The notes beneath the pieces are model-generated. The model saw nothing but the letters and a program-made list of their open reading frames with translations, did no database searches and was not told where the DNA came from. Positions 8,306-18,148 of a stretch of 42,886 nt of DNA are shown piece by piece; the first letter of the stretch is position 1; each line of letters starts with the position of its first letter. Origin of the DNA: an uncultured Pseudomonadota bacterium (lineage in GTDB: Bacteria; Pseudomonadota; Alphaproteobacteria; UBA9219); contig CAIXLI010000153.1 of NCBI GenBank assembly GCA_903920205.1, forward strand, positions 1-42,886. The letters run 5' to 3'. Position numbers and translations under genes: made by a program.

Positions 8306-8848
8306 CTAGTCCCTGACTTCGGGGGTTACTTTGCGGCGGCTTTTTTCGGCTTTGAAGCAGCGTTCGAGTTCGGAGGCTGTGGCTTCGCTGACGAAGGGGC
8401 GGACGTCGCCGCCAAGGCGGGCTATTTCTTTGACGAAGCTGGAGGCTATGAATTGCGTGCCTTCGGTCGCGGAAAGAAAGATGGTTTCGATGTCGGGATA
8501 CATGCGATAATTCATCGCCGCCATTTGAATTTCATATTCGAAATCCGACACGGCGCGAAGGCCGCGCACGATGACCGACGCGCCGATTTTCTCGGCGAAG
8601 TGCATCAACAGATTATCGAAAGGCATGACGGCGATGTCGCAATCGTGCAACGCCTTGACCTCGCGCTTGACCATTTTAACGCGGGTGGCGGTGTCGAAGA
8701 GCGGGCCTTTGCCGGAATTTTTGGCAACGCCGATCACGAGCTTATCCACGACACGCGCTGCGCGTTGGATGATGTCGGTATGGCCTTTGGTGATCGGGTC
8801 GAAGGTGCCCGGGTAGAGGCCGATGCGGCATAGATGGCGGTGCGTCAT
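8306..8848 (-). CDS. coaD: Pantetheine-phosphate adenylyltransferase
   Basis: A 180-residue enzyme that transfers AMP from ATP to 4'-phosphopantetheine to make dephospho-CoA, the fourth step of coenzyme A synthesis, in the cytoplasm. Signatures are the N-terminal YPGTFDPITKGHTDII block with the nucleotidyltransferase TxGH motif (here TKGH), VRGLRAVSDFEYE in the middle, and the ISSTxV-type motif in the form IASSFVKEIA. It is slightly longer than the usual 160-170 residues because of a Lys/Arg-rich C-terminal tail. In many alphaproteobacteria coaD follows gyrA directly. Here the two are close but separated by a PPDK-like gene on the opposite strand. A hairpin follows the stop codon. Confidence 0.96.
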   Translation of the reverse strand: MTHRHLCRIGLYPGTFDPITKGHTDIIQRAARVVDKLVIGVAKNSGKGPLFDTATRVKMVKREVKALHDCDIAVMPFDNLLMHFAEKIGASVIVRGLRAVSDFEYEIQMAAMNYRMYPDIETIFLSATEGTQFIASSFVKEIARLGGDVRPFVSEATASELERCFKAEKSRRKVTPEVRD

Positions 8849-9097
8849 GAGACTGTAGCCTTTTGCGCGGCGGTTGTTGTGTCCGGCGGTATATATCAGA
8901 TTCGTTTTGGGGAACCTCGTTTTTTATGTTTTGCCTTATAATCATCAGATTGGCGAAGCCGAAAAATCGACACCCATCTCTTTCAAAATTGAGAATAATT
9001 AACAAAACAAAAGAAAACCCCAAGGAAAGCCCCCATACTTTGCGTTGTGGTGGAAGTTCTTGAGGGTTTGATTTGCTTTCATCGGCAGGAGAGGATT

Positions 9098-10735
9098 ATG
9101 ATCGAAAATAATAATGAGAGCATAGGATTACAAGGATTTCATATGACAATGGATGATGTGTTATCGCCCGCAGAGGCGCAGCGTTTGCTTGAAGAAGGCT
9201 TCGTCGCACCTGTTGATGTTTTTAAACGGCTTAAGGTCGAAGACTGTACCTTCGCGCCAGAAATCGATGCACGGGGAGAGAGCCCGTTGGTTCGAACGGG
9301 TTTTTCATCTTTCGGATCGCCTGCTTCGGGACGACTTGCGTTTACACCGAAGGACATTCGGGAGAATGAGTCAAACGGGCGCAGCTCGGTTTTGGTGGTA
9401 GGGTTTGATGCGCTTTATAAATTCCAGCGGGATCGTGGTTATCTCTATAACGTAAAGAACGTTATCCTTGTTTGCCCGAACAATCAGTATTCGGATCGCA
9501 ATCATCTGGAACATTACAGTCACGCTCGCGGCATTATATCCAGTTACTGTTCCGCCTTGCTTGACCATCCCCTTCGCCCCCAAATTTCTTTTAAGGCCGG
9601 AAAAGATTTCATCACATTCTCCAAAGGCGGGAGTTTATCTGCGGGCGAAGAGGTCACGATAGATCCGGTGCGGGGCAACTTATGGCGTGGCGTGCACGTT
9701 AAAGAGACCTGCGCTTATGATTCAGGCCTGTTTCAGAAAACCGTTGATGCTCTTGGTTTTATGAAAACAGCGACCGAAGTCGCCTTTCATGTTCCGCGAA
9801 ATCGCGAGGACATGAGGGTTTGGGAAATAGGCCAAAAGTGGCAAACGCGGCAGAAAATAGGGCTGCTTCGCTCCGACATGGATTTTCTTGAACATCTTCA
9901 GGACATTAAGAGCTGTCCTGAATATCCCACTCTTTTACCGCTGGTAGAGGGAGCGGTTCCTTGTTCTTTTCAATTGTGGTACGGCGCAGGTGTTCACAGA
10001 AAAGAGGAGTCGCATTACCGCTTGCTTGACGTAACGGGATTGATTCCGTTTTTTCCTGAATCTTTAAGAAACGATTTCCCTGAACAGGATTCCCATATTC
10101 CCGGCACAAAGTTCTTTGCCCTGCGCAGCACGCTTTATACGCAGCAGATTCATATGGGGTATCGATTATTTCGTATAGAGAAAAATATTATCAATCTTCA
10201 TCGCCCTGCACCGCAGACGATTATTGTTCCTTCGGTGAAAAGCGTCGAAGAGGTTCGGTATTTTAAAGAACTTATCAAGAGGATGACGCCGCAGCATGCG
10301 GATCCCCTTATTCGCTTTGGCGTGATGATGGAGACGAAAGAAGCTCTGAAACACACAGAAGGGATTGCGCCTCTATGCGACAGCCTGTGTTACGGCACGA
10401 ATGATTTAACAAAGGAGATTACAGGGTTGGCGCGTGAGGAGATGGATCATTCGGGCTGGATGAAAGAGTGCGGCTATGAAGGGGTTAGCCCTTATGACGT
10501 TCTTGTGCCGGAGGTCATTGAGCCTGTGGCACAGAGCATCGCTGCGGCGCGGAAAGCGAACCCGAATATTTTTATCAATATGTGCGGCGACCAGACAGGC
10601 GGACATCATATTCCTTCGATTGAGGCGGTGCTCGACATGGGGGTGAATCAGATCACGGTGCCGCCGCGACTTGATTTGGGGTTGAGGGCAAAGCTGGCGA
10701 TTGCGCGGCATTATGCGCGGAAGTTGGGATTGTAA
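9098..10735 (+). CDS. Stand-alone PEP-utilising (PPDK/PEP synthase C-terminal-like) enzyme
   Basis: A 545-residue protein whose last 250 residues match the PEP-binding TIM barrel of pyruvate phosphate dikinase and PEP synthase. RFGVMMETKEA corresponds to the GxMIExP strand, CYGTNDLTKEITGLARE to the GTNDLTQ block, and INMCGDQTGG to the CGExGG loop that carries the catalytic Cys (Cys is kept). Further upstream, HYSHARGIIS may correspond to the TSHAAVVARG segment with the phosphorylated His, though it is diverged. The N-terminal ATP-grasp domain of true PPDK is absent, so the enzyme cannot perform the full reaction alone. Its phosphoryl donor and substrate are unknown. ATG 9098 has AGGAGAGG just upstream and is chosen over an in-frame codon at 9047. 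Confidence 0.75.
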   Translation: MIENNNESIGLQGFHMTMDDVLSPAEAQRLLEEGFVAPVDVFKRLKVEDCTFAPEIDARGESPLVRTGFSSFGSPASGRLAFTPKDIRENESNGRSSVLVVGFDALYKFQRDRGYLYNVKNVILVCPNNQYSDRNHLEHYSHARGIISSYCSALLDHPLRPQISFKAGKDFITFSKGGSLSAGEEVTIDPVRGNLWRGVHVKETCAYDSGLFQKTVDALGFMKTATEVAFHVPRNREDMRVWEIGQKWQTRQKIGLLRSDMDFLEHLQDIKSCPEYPTLLPLVEGAVPCSFQLWYGAGVHRKEESHYRLLDVTGLIPFFPESLRNDFPEQDSHIPGTKFFALRSTLYTQQIHMGYRLFRIEKNIINLHRPAPQTIIVPSVKSVEEVRYFKELIKRMTPQHADPLIRFGVMMETKEALKHTEGIAPLCDSLCYGTNDLTKEITGLAREEMDHSGWMKECGYEGVSPYDVLVPEVIEPVAQSIAAARKANPNIFINMCGDQTGGHHIPSIEAVLDMGVNQITVPPRLDLGLRAKLAIARHYARKLGL

Positions 10736-10736
10736 A

Positions 10737-10822
10737 AACACTTTCCACGACCATTTCTTTCAAAGAAAACAAATATCACGCCCGCCTACGCGGGCATTAC
10801 GGTATTTCTGAAAGAAAGTGTT
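10737..10822. terminator. Nested inverted repeats between convergent genes
   Basis: A perfect GC stem, GCCCGC-CTAC-GCGGGC (10780-10795), sits inside a wider inverted repeat with arms AACACTTTC (10737-10745) and GAAAGTGTT (10814-10822). It lies between the ends of the PPDK-like gene (plus) and gyrA (minus), so a bidirectional terminator is the likely role. The classic T-run is weak. Confidence 0.5.
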
Positions 10823-10838
10823 CCTTCCCTGCCCCGCC

Positions 10839-13595
10839 TTACGACTCCGATGTTTCGTCGATGTCTGATTGGGATAAATCGCCTTCACCGCCTTCACCTG
10901 ATTGGTCGTCTACCGCCGCGACGGAGACTACTTTTTCGGTTTGGTCGACGCGAAAGACGGTGACACCTTGGGTGCGGCGGCCGGCTATGCGGATGTCACG
11001 CACGGGGGAGCGGATAATTTGGCCTCCGTCGGAGACGAGCATGATTTCTTGGCCTTCCTTGACGGGGAAGGTTGCCACGATCAGGCCGTTGCGTTCGGAC
11101 ATGTCCATGTTCCAGATGCCTTGTCCTCCGCGACCGGAGAGGCGGTATTCGTAGGCAGAAGTGCGTTTGCCGAAGCCGCGTTCGGAGACGGTGAGGAGAA
11201 ATTCTTCGTAGCCGCCGAGCTCCGCATAGCGTTCGGGCGAGAGGGTGACCGAGGTCGTTGTGGATTCTTCGTCGTCGGCAGTGACGGGCGTTGCGTCTTC
11301 GGCTTCGCCAGCGGCGCGGCGGGCGGCGTTGGCTTGGCGCAGATAGGCGGCGCGTTCTTCGGGGGTGGCTTCGACATGGCGCAGGATCGACATCGAAATA
11401 AGCGCGTCGCCTTCCGCCAAGCGGACGCCGCGCACGCCGACAGAATTGCGGCCTGCGAAGACGCGCACATCGTCGACGGCGAAGCGGATCGCTTTGCCTT
11501 GTTTGGTCGCCAGCAGGATGTCGTCATGTTCGGTGCAGGTGTTGACCGAGATCAGGTGATCGCCTTCTTCCAATTTCATGGCGATGATGCCGCTGGGGCG
11601 AACATTGCTGAAATCCGACAATTGATTGCGGCGGACGGTGCCGCTGGAGGTCGCAAAAAGGACGTTGAGGTTTTCCCATGTCGTTTCGTCTTCGGGCAGA
11701 TGCAAGACGGTGGTGATGGTTTCGCCTTGCTCGAGAGGCAACAAGTTGACCAGAGCCTTGCCTCGCGCTTGGGGATTGGCAAGAGGGAGTTTGTAGACTT
11801 TGAGTTTGTAGACGCGGCCCAAGGACGAGAAGAACAGCATCGGCGTGTGGGTGCTGGCGACAAAAATATCGCTGACGAAATCTTCGTCCTTGGTCGCCAT
11901 GCCCGCCCTGCCCTTGCCGCCCCGCTTTTGGGCGCGGTAGGTCGAGAGGGGGACGCGTTTGATGTAGCCTGCGTGGCTTACGGTTACGACCATGTCTTCG
12001 CGTTGGATCAGGTCTTCGATATCGGCTTCGAATTCCAAAGGTTCGATCACGGTGCGGCGCGGGGTGGCGAATTTCAGACGGATCGCGGCGAGTTCGTCGG
12101 ACATGATCTGGAACACGCGTTCGCGCTTGGACAGGATGTCGAGATAATCGGCGATTTGATCGACGACTTGTTTCAGGTCGTTGCCGATCTTGTCGCGTTC
12201 CAATCCGGTGAGGCGGTGCAGGCGCAGGTCGAGGATGGCTTTGGCTTGAATTTCGCTGAGTTTATACGTCGCGTTGGCGACGGAGGAGTCGAAGGCTTCG
12301 TCGACCAGCGCGATCAGAGGGCCGACATCGCCGACAGGCCAAGCTTTCGCCATTAATTCCTGGCGGGCTATGGCGGGGTCGTTGGCTTTGCGGATCAGGG
12401 CGATGATTTCATCGATATTGGCGACGGCGACGGCGAGGCCAAGCAAGACATGGGCGCGGTCGCGGGCTTGGCGCAGTTCGTATTCGGTGCGGCGGGTGAT
12501 GACTTTTTCGCGGAAATCGACGAAGGCGACGAGGACGGCTTTGAGATTCAAAAGCTCAGGCCGACCGTTGTTCAGCGCCAGCATATTGACGGCGAAGTTC
12601 GTTTGCAGCGGCGTATGGGCGAAGAGTTGGTTCAAGACCACTTCCGGCATTGCGTCGCGTTTCAGTTCGACCACCACGCGCACGCCGTCGCGGTCGGATT
12701 CGTCGCGCAGTTCGGAAATGCCTTCGATGATTTTTTCATGCACGCATTCGGCGATGCGCTTTACCAGATTTTCCTTGTTCAATTGGAAAGGAATTTCGGT
12801 GAAGATGATCGCTTGGCGGTCTTTGCGGATTTCTTCAAAGGCGTGGCGGGCGCGCATGGTGATGCTGCCACGGCCTGTATGCATTGCGGAGCGGCATCCG
12901 GTTGTGCCCAAGATGATAGCGCCGGTGGGAAAATCGGGCCCGGGGATGATTTCCAGAAGTTCTTCGATGGAAATATCGGGGTTTTGAATGAGCGCAAGGG
13001 TCGCGTCGACGACTTCGCCGAGATTGTGCGGCGGGATGTTGGTTGCCATGCCAACGGCTATGCCGCCGCCGCCATTGACCAGCAAATTGGGATAACGCGC
13101 AGGAAGAACGGCGGGTTCTTGGGTCGATTCATCGTAGTTGGGGTGGAAATCGACCGTGTCTTTGTCGATGTCTTCGAGAAGCGTTTCGGCGGCTTTGTCC
13201 AGACGCGCTTCTGTGTAGCGCATCGCGGCGGCGCTGTCGCCGTCCATCGAGCCGAAATTGCCTTGTCCGTCGATCAGCGGCAGGCGCATCGAGAAATCTT
13301 GCGCCATGCGCACCATCGCGTCGTAGATCGCGCTGTCGCCATGGGGATGGTATTTACCCATCACGTCGCCAACGATACGCGCCGATTTGCGGTAGGCTTT
13401 GGTGCTGTCGTAGCCGCCTTCCTTCATCGCGTAGAGAATGCGGCGATGCACGGGCTTTAAACCGTCGCGCACATCGGGCAGCGCACGCGACACGATCACG
13501 CTCATCGCATAGGCGAGATAGGATTGCCGCATCTCGTCTTCGATGGTGACGGGCAGGATATCAGAGGGCGGCAAAGGAGCGGGTTTATCGGTCAC
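10839..13595 (-). CDS. gyrA: DNA gyrase subunit A
   Basis: The 918-residue subunit of the type II topoisomerase that introduces negative supercoils, working as GyrA2GyrB2. The N-terminal breakage-reunion domain has the catalytic Tyr in AMRYTEARL and the quinolone region [20 protein letters not shown]. The positions equivalent to E. coli Ser83 and Asp87 are Ser and Asp, the quinolone-sensitive state. The C-terminal half holds the beta-pinwheel repeats, including the GyrA-box-like [10 protein letters not shown]. It also has an insertion rich in Ala, Glu and Thr and an acidic tail. Translation appears to begin at GTG (13595), with AGGT upstream. Large open frames on the opposite strand here are composition shadows. 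Confidence 0.98.
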   Translation of the reverse strand: MTDKPAPLPPSDILPVTIEDEMRQSYLAYAMSVIVSRALPDVRDGLKPVHRRILYAMKEGGYDSTKAYRKSARIVGDVMGKYHPHGDSAIYDAMVRMAQDFSMRLPLIDGQGNFGSMDGDSAAAMRYTEARLDKAAETLLEDIDKDTVDFHPNYDESTQEPAVLPARYPNLLVNGGGGIAVGMATNIPPHNLGEVVDATLALIQNPDISIEELLEIIPGPDFPTGAIILGTTGCRSAMHTGRGSITMRARHAFEEIRKDRQAIIFTEIPFQLNKENLVKRIAECVHEKIIEGISELRDESDRDGVRVVVELKRDAMPEVVLNQLFAHTPLQTNFAVNMLALNNGRPELLNLKAVLVAFVDFREKVITRRTEYELRQARDRAHVLLGLAVAVANIDEIIALIRKANDPAIARQELMAKAWPVGDVGPLIALVDEAFDSSVANATYKLSEIQAKAILDLRLHRLTGLERDKIGNDLKQVVDQIADYLDILSKRERVFQIMSDELAAIRLKFATPRRTVIEPLEFEADIEDLIQREDMVVTVSHAGYIKRVPLSTYRAQKRGGKGRAGMATKDEDFVSDIFVASTHTPMLFFSSLGRVYKLKVYKLPLANPQARGKALVNLLPLEQGETITTVLHLPEDETTWENLNVLFATSSGTVRRNQLSDFSNVRPSGIIAMKLEEGDHLISVNTCTEHDDILLATKQGKAIRFAVDDVRVFAGRNSVGVRGVRLAEGDALISMSILRHVEATPEERAAYLRQANAARRAAGEAEDATPVTADDEESTTTSVTLSPERYAELGGYEEFLLTVSERGFGKRTSAYEYRLSGRGGQGIWNMDMSERNGLIVATFPVKEGQEIMLVSDGGQIIRSPVRDIRIAGRRTQGVTVFRVDQTEKVVSVAAVDDQSGEGGEGDLSQSDIDETSES

Positions 13596-13709
13596 AGCAC
13601 TACCTGTTTGGTAAGGAATCTGGGGATTAAGAAACGAAGGTAATTTCTAGCACCCGCAGGGCAAGGCACCAAGAGAAAAATTGGGGAGAAAGCGTTGAAT
13701 ATCAGGCGG

Positions 13710-14753
13710 TTATAAGGCCATCTTCAACAAAATGGCGGTGGGGGGGCGGTGGGGCTGGAACAAGGGGGTGAGCGGAGTCCTTGCGCGGGGAGGCGAAGTT
13801 TTGGCGGAAAGCTCGCCGAGGGGGATTTTTCGCGAGGAGGCCAACGGCATCAGCGTGGTTACGAGGCCGTATCGATAGACATCGGCGGGGGAAAGAACGA
13901 CCCAGCGTCCTGCCGCGCTGGGAAGGGGTGGTTCTGCTTTATAGGCATCGCCCAGAGACTCGTTGAAGCCATAAAGCGGGATATAGGCCTCGTTCTTTTT
14001 TGTGAAGTAGCTTTGCTTGGTTAGACCTAGATGCGTGACGGGCGTTTCAAGGCGAGAGGATTCTATGACTGTGGCAATCGCCCTGCCCGTGTCGATTTTT
14101 CCTTTTTCGACGGGGGGTGCCTGATTGTTCATTACCCATGTTTCTCCGTCGACGCGTACAAGCACGACAACATGCCGGAAGCCGGCATCCTTGCCATCGA
14201 TTATGGCGCTTTCGCTGACGCAGCGAACATCTCGATCGGCGACGCCGAGTTTTTTGAGGGCAAAGAGTTTTAAAAGAGCGGTCTCGTCGCAAACGCCGCG
14301 ACCCTCGCGCAAAGTCTCGACCAGCGAACGGTGCGGCTTTTCTTCGTTGAACTCGGCTTTATCATAGACATTAAACAAGTTGACGCCTGCGTTCAGCGCT
14401 TCGATTTGCGTTAGTCGGTCTGGTATTTTTTTGATGGAGTCGATCATCGTGGCGAAGGACTTGATCCTTGCATCGCCTTCTGTCGCGCTTGATGCGCTGC
14501 GCGTGATGGCGGTTTCGAGTTCGGCTTTGTCTTTGAGATAGCCGAGGCGTCTGGCCTCTGCCCAATCCTTGTATCCTGATCCTTCGTAGAGAGAGGGAGC
14601 CGCTTCCTCGCGGTAGTTGCCCATTGTGAGAGGGGCGGCTGCGGCTTGATTGCCGCAGGGAGCCATGTTCAAGCTGGCGCCGAGAACAATCGCGGCGGTC
14701 TTGGCTTTGCGCCGCAGCGCCTTGCCTCCAAATTTATCCGATAGGGTCGACAT
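13710..14753 (-). CDS. Transglutaminase-like cysteine peptidase (BTLCP-like)
   Basis: A 347-residue exported protein. The N-terminus has a basic region and a hydrophobic stretch (TAAIVLGASLNMA, then GNQAAAAP), consistent with a signal sequence. The core resembles bacterial transglutaminase-like cysteine proteinases: IEALNAGVNLFNVYDKAEF is followed by GRGVCDETALLKLFAL with the candidate catalytic Cys, FRHVVVLVRVDGETWVMNNQ with the His and the third polar residue (Asn in place of the usual Asp), and a late LYGFNE segment. Family members are often linked to surface adhesins such as LapG in other bacteria, but no large adhesin is near it here. The last 45 residues are Pro/Arg-rich and poorly conserved in character. 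It is downstream of gyrA on the same strand, with 114 bases between. Confidence 0.75.
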   Translation of the reverse strand: MSTLSDKFGGKALRRKAKTAAIVLGASLNMAPCGNQAAAAPLTMGNYREEAAPSLYEGSGYKDWAEARRLGYLKDKAELETAITRSASSATEGDARIKSFATMIDSIKKIPDRLTQIEALNAGVNLFNVYDKAEFNEEKPHRSLVETLREGRGVCDETALLKLFALKKLGVADRDVRCVSESAIIDGKDAGFRHVVVLVRVDGETWVMNNQAPPVEKGKIDTGRAIATVIESSRLETPVTHLGLTKQSYFTKKNEAYIPLYGFNESLGDAYKAEPPLPSAAGRWVVLSPADVYRYGLVTTLMPLASSRKIPLGELSAKTSPPRARTPLTPLFQPHRPPTAILLKMAL

Positions 14754-14933
14754 AAATCAGCGTTCCCGTACGTTGACCGACGAGGGCAGTATAACCGATG
14801 AGGCGTGAATGAATGAATAGTTTCATGATTATTGTTATGGAACATGGGGTTAGAAATTGTTTTAATTTTTTTCGCAAGGGCGCGTTGGGAGGACTTGCTT
14901 AGGGGGCGGCGGCTTTGCCCTTGCGCAATCTTT

Positions 14934-15254
14934 TTACGACTGAACGCCGATGAGGAGTTTGAGGGCTTCGTCTAGGCGCGTTTTCCAGCCTTCGCCTGTC
15001 GCCTTGAAATGGCACAGGACATCGGGAGACAGGCGGATGGAGACAAGCTTCTTGGTTGGTTTTTTTTGCTGTCCGCGTTGTCCGGGCAGGCGCAACGCGC
15101 CGCGCCGATAGGCGTCCACAAGTTCGGGATCGACTTCGAGGGCGGGACGGGCGCGCTTGAACCACGCCTTGGTTAAAGGCGGACTATCGACAGCGGCTAA
15201 GTCTTGTCGCGTGATAGACAGTGCGGGCGTGTTTTGAGAATCACGTTTCGTCAT
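14934..15254 (-). CDS. BrnA-family antitoxin without a BrnT partner
   Basis: A 106-residue protein. Its C-terminal half, KKLVSIRLSPDVLCHFKATGEGWKTRLDEAL, matches the ribbon-helix-helix DNA-binding domain of BrnA-type antitoxins (consensus near VSIRLDPDVLxxFKxxGxGWQTRxNxAL). Such antitoxins neutralise the BrnT RNase toxin and repress their own operon. The N-terminal half, with ALSITRQDLAAVDSPPLTKAWF, is like the region ahead of that domain in other BrnA proteins. No BrnT-like frame lies before it: the stretch between its start and the lolD stop is only 62 bases. It is therefore an orphan or a repurposed regulator. ATG 15254 is preferred over a codon at 15308, which falls inside the operator-like palindrome. 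Confidence 0.85.
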   Translation of the reverse strand: MTKRDSQNTPALSITRQDLAAVDSPPLTKAWFKRARPALEVDPELVDAYRRGALRLPGQRGQQKKPTKKLVSIRLSPDVLCHFKATGEGWKTRLDEALKLLIGVQS

Positions 15255-15296
15255 TATAAGCCTTCCTTTCACGATCATTCGCTTTTCTGAGGCTGA

Positions 15297-15308
15297 TTGT
15301 ATATACAA
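15297..15308. promoter_or_regulatory. 12-base perfect palindrome ahead of brnA, candidate operator
   Basis: TTGTATATACAA reads the same on both strands and lies 43 bases upstream of the chosen brnA start. Ribbon-helix-helix antitoxins usually bind short AT-rich palindromes in their own promoters, so this is the natural candidate for autoregulation. It is a sequence-only inference. Confidence 0.5.
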
Positions 15309-15316
15309 AAAGCACT

Positions 15317-15997
15317 TTAGAGTGCCGACAACACCCCTGCCCTGATTTCTACCAGCTTGCTCATTTTGCGGGCGAGGTCGTGGTTGTGGGTGGCCATGAG
15401 GAGGGCTAGGTTTTCGGAGTGGACGAGTTTTTGGAGCATGGCGAAGACATGATCCGCCGTGTCGGGGTCGAGGTTGCCTGTCGGTTCGTCGGCGATCAGC
15501 AAGGCGGGGCGGTTGGCAAGGGCGCGGGCGATGGCGACGCGTTGTTGTTCGCCGCCGGATAATTTGCCCGGGCGGTTATCGGCGCGAGCGGATAGGCCGA
15601 TTTTTTCCAACAGGTCGCGGGCGCGGTGTTCGGCATCTTTGCGCCCTACCCCCGCGATCATTTGCGGGAGGACGATGTTTTCCAAGGCGGAGAATTCGGG
15701 CAAGAGGTGATGGAATTGGTAGACGAAGCCTATGGTGCGACGGCGGAGTGCTGTGCGTTCGGCGTCGTCGAGAAGCATGGCGTCACGACCGCCTATCAGG
15801 ACTTGGCCTTGGTCGGGTTTTTCTAAGAGTCCCGCGCTGTGCAACAGAGTCGATTTGCCGGAACCGGAGGGGCCTATGAGGGCGACGGTTTCTCCGGCAT
15901 GGATGGTCAGCGAACAGCCGCGCAGGATTTGGAGCGGCTCGCCCGCTTGCTGGAAGGTGCGCGTGATGCCGCACAGGTCGAGGACGGGTTCATTCAT
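15317..15997 (-). CDS. lolD: Lipoprotein-releasing system ATP-binding protein LolD
   Basis: The 226-residue ATPase of the LolCDE complex, which lifts outer-membrane lipoproteins from the inner membrane and hands them to LolA. ABC motifs are all present: Walker [10 protein letters not shown] (residues 42-50), the Q-loop [17 protein letters not shown], signature [15 protein letters not shown], Walker [13 protein letters not shown] and the switch His in MATHNHDLA. The [13 protein letters not shown] segment is typical of LolD rather than of the related MacB or FtsE. Its ATG lies 8 bases inside the end of the upstream lolC/E gene, so the two are translationally coupled. Confidence 0.95.
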   Translation of the reverse strand: MNEPVLDLCGITRTFQQAGEPLQILRGCSLTIHAGETVALIGPSGSGKSTLLHSAGLLEKPDQGQVLIGGRDAMLLDDAERTALRRRTIGFVYQFHHLLPEFSALENIVLPQMIAGVGRKDAEHRARDLLEKIGLSARADNRPGKLSGGEQQRVAIARALANRPALLIADEPTGNLDPDTADHVFAMLQKLVHSENLALLMATHNHDLARKMSKLVEIRAGVLSAL

Positions 15998-17246
15998 AGC
16001 GCAAGGCCTCTACCGGATCGAGTTTCGCCGCTCGCCATGAGGGATACAAGGTGGCGAGGAAGGACAGAGCCAGCGCCATGACCACGATGCGCGTGACATC
16101 GACCCAATCCACCACCGAGGGCATGTGGGTCAGGAAATAGACATCCGCCGCGAAGGGGTCGGTATGCGTGATCGCTTGCACGAGTTGGCGCAGGCCTTCG
16201 ATATGGCGGGCGATAAAGAGCCCCAAGGCCAGCCCCGACGAGGTGCCGACGACGCCGATAAAAGAACCGTTGAGGAAGAAAATACGCATGATCATGCCGC
16301 GTGTCGCGCCCATGGTGCGCAGAATGGCGATGTCGCGGCCTTTATCTTTCACCAACATGATGAGGCTGGAGATGATGTTGAAGGCGGCGACGAGAATAAT
16401 CATCGTCAAAATCAGGAACATGACGTTGCGTTCGACTTGCAGGGCGGTGAAAAAGCTGGAATTGTTTTGCTGCCAATCCACCAAACGAATGGGTTGTTGC
16501 TGTTCGGGTCCGATGGCGGCGACGATGTCGCTGCGGACTTTGCGCAAATTCTGCGGGTCGCGGACGAATAGCTCTAAGGCCGAGACGCCGCTGCCGGTGC
16601 TGAAGAAGATTTGCGCGGCTTCGAGCGGCATGAAGATGAAGTTGTTGTCGTATTCGAACATGCCGACATCAAAAATCGCGGCGATTTTATAGCCGCGCAA
16701 GCGCGGGGCTGCGCCGAAGATCGTGCTTTTACTGACGGGGGAGATGAGGGTCAGCGTATCGCCTGTGCGCAGGTCGAGGCGTTGCGCCATGCGGACTCCG
16801 ATGGCGATGGCGTTGTCGCCGAAATCGTTCAAAGAGCCTTGGGCGATGTGGTTGGCGATGGTGGGGCGGTTGCGGATGGCCTCTGCCGACATGCCGCGCA
16901 CATAGGCTCCCGAGGCCGCGCCTTCATGCGTGATGAGCGCTTGGGCTTCGACCGTGGGCGCGAGGGCGAGGACATCGGGGACTTTGGCGATGCGGTCGAT
17001 CAGGGGTTGGTAGGTGTCGAGCGGCCCTTGCATGGCGTAGAGGTTCATGTGCCCGTTGAGGCCGATGACGCGTTGGAACAATTCCTGACGAAAGCCGTTC
17101 ATCACCGACATGACCACGATCAACGTCGCCACGCCCAGCGCGATGCCGATCAGCGAGAACCAACTGATGACGGAGATGAAACCTTCCTGCCGCCGCGCAC
17201 GGAGGTAGCGCATGGCGACGAGACGTTCGAAGGGGGAGAAGATCAT
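15990..17246 (-). CDS. lolC: Lipoprotein-releasing system transmembrane protein LolC/LolE
   Basis: The 418-residue membrane subunit of the LolCDE exporter. The N-terminus FERLVAMRYLRARRQEGFISVISWFSLIGI precedes the first membrane helix (about 25-50), followed by a large periplasmic domain (about 55-265) and three more helices (about 270-300, 315-350, 375-400) before the final [15 protein letters not shown], the coupling region typical of the MacB/LolC/LolE family. Alphaproteobacteria usually have one such gene that serves as both LolC and LolE, so the symbol is nominal. Its ATG overlaps the stop of the solute-binding gene (ATGA), and its 3' end overlaps lolD. Confidence 0.93.
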   Translation of the reverse strand: MIFSPFERLVAMRYLRARRQEGFISVISWFSLIGIALGVATLIVVMSVMNGFRQELFQRVIGLNGHMNLYAMQGPLDTYQPLIDRIAKVPDVLALAPTVEAQALITHEGAASGAYVRGMSAEAIRNRPTIANHIAQGSLNDFGDNAIAIGVRMAQRLDLRTGDTLTLISPVSKSTIFGAAPRLRGYKIAAIFDVGMFEYDNNFIFMPLEAAQIFFSTGSGVSALELFVRDPQNLRKVRSDIVAAIGPEQQQPIRLVDWQQNNSSFFTALQVERNVMFLILTMIILVAAFNIISSLIMLVKDKGRDIAILRTMGATRGMIMRIFFLNGSFIGVVGTSSGLALGLFIARHIEGLRQLVQAITHTDPFAADVYFLTHMPSVVDWVDVTRIVVMALALSFLATLYPSWRAAKLDPVEALRYE

Positions 17247-18127
17247 GGGCGTTGAACCTCATAGGGTTTGCCGATACGGAACAAGCTTCCTTGTTGCAGG
17301 GAATATTTGTCCAAAATGCGGTCGATCACGCCGTCATTGATAAGCGCGTCCGTGGCGGTATTCAACATATTCAAGAAGTCCGTTTCGCCCCGAGGAACCG
17401 AAAGATTATTGGGGATAATCCTGAGTGGCGGAAGCGGGATGCGGTGAAGCTTCCCCGGATTGGCTTGAAGAAACGGCTCCCCAGAAAAAGCGTCCATGCT
17501 CGTGACGTCGGCTTTGTTATAAGAGACAGCCATGAGCAGTTCCGAAAAAGAGACGGTGCTGGGCAGGCTGACCACATTGGCTTGGGGGAACATTTCGTCA
17601 TGCACGATGGAGCTAAAATCGCCGTCCATCGTCGCAAAACGAACATCGGGTGCGTTGATGGCTTCGAGAGAGCGGTCAAACCGGCTATCGTCCGCCCGCG
17701 CATACAGATAGTAGGGCAGATAGAAAATGGGACGCGTGTAATATAGCTGTTTGCCACGCAACGCATCAGGCCATCCGCCCGCGCATTCAAGATCAAACTT
17801 CCTATCATTTAAATCCTGAATATAAGTGCCCATATCAATTTCTTTAGCCCATTCGATTTTGACATGAAGGGCGCGGCCTAAAGCCTCGACATAATCATGG
17901 AAGATGCCTGAAAGCTCTCCCGTGTTAGGATCCCGTACGATGACAGGAGGCCAGACGGCATAGCCGCAACGGATTACGCCTGTGCGGATAACGTGGTCAT
18001 AGACGCTTTCCTGCTGTGGTTTCGGCGTTGAGGCGGTGTTGCCGAAAAAGGAAGCGACAAGCAAGCCGAGGAGGAAAAAAAGCGCGAAGCCTCCGAGGCG
18101 GTAAATGTTTGTCTTGTTTGCTTCCAT
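17243..18127 (-). CDS. Membrane-anchored family 3 solute-binding protein
   Basis: A 294-residue periplasmic protein of the SBP_bac_3 fold. Residues 10-29 form one hydrophobic segment without an obvious cleavage site, so it is probably an uncleaved anchor. The ligand-binding part begins VIRTGVIRCGYAVWPPVIV and continues with DPNTGELSGIFHDYVEALG, the usual first-lobe pattern. The hinge and second lobe include FATMDGDFSSIVHDEMFP. No permease or ATPase of an amino-acid transporter is nearby. The gene sits between proS (21 bases upstream) and lolC/E (4-base overlap), with GGGAGG before its ATG. It is a clear paralogue of the protein encoded at 23348-24229. The ligand cannot be read from the sequence. 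Confidence 0.85.
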   Translation of the reverse strand: MEANKTNIYRLGGFALFFLLGLLVASFFGNTASTPKPQQESVYDHVIRTGVIRCGYAVWPPVIVRDPNTGELSGIFHDYVEALGRALHVKIEWAKEIDMGTYIQDLNDRKFDLECAGGWPDALRGKQLYYTRPIFYLPYYLYARADDSRFDRSLEAINAPDVRFATMDGDFSSIVHDEMFPQANVVSLPSTVSFSELLMAVSYNKADVTSMDAFSGEPFLQANPGKLHRIPLPPLRIIPNNLSVPRGETDFLNMLNTATDALINDGVIDRILDKYSLQQGSLFRIGKPYEVQRP

Positions 18128-18148
18128 CTTATCCTCCCGATCGTTGGC

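Noticed and set aside
10902-13460. Long open frames (up to 484 residues) on the plus strand opposite gyrA
   Set aside because: They lie wholly antisense to a clear gyrA, have a Gly/Phe/Asp/Ala composition typical of antisense shadows, and have no ribosome site or recognisable domain.
14873-14932. CGCAAGGGC / GCCCTTGCG inverted repeat after brnA as a terminator
   Set aside because: The loop is over 30 bases and the adjoining tract is A rather than T in the direction of brnA transcription.
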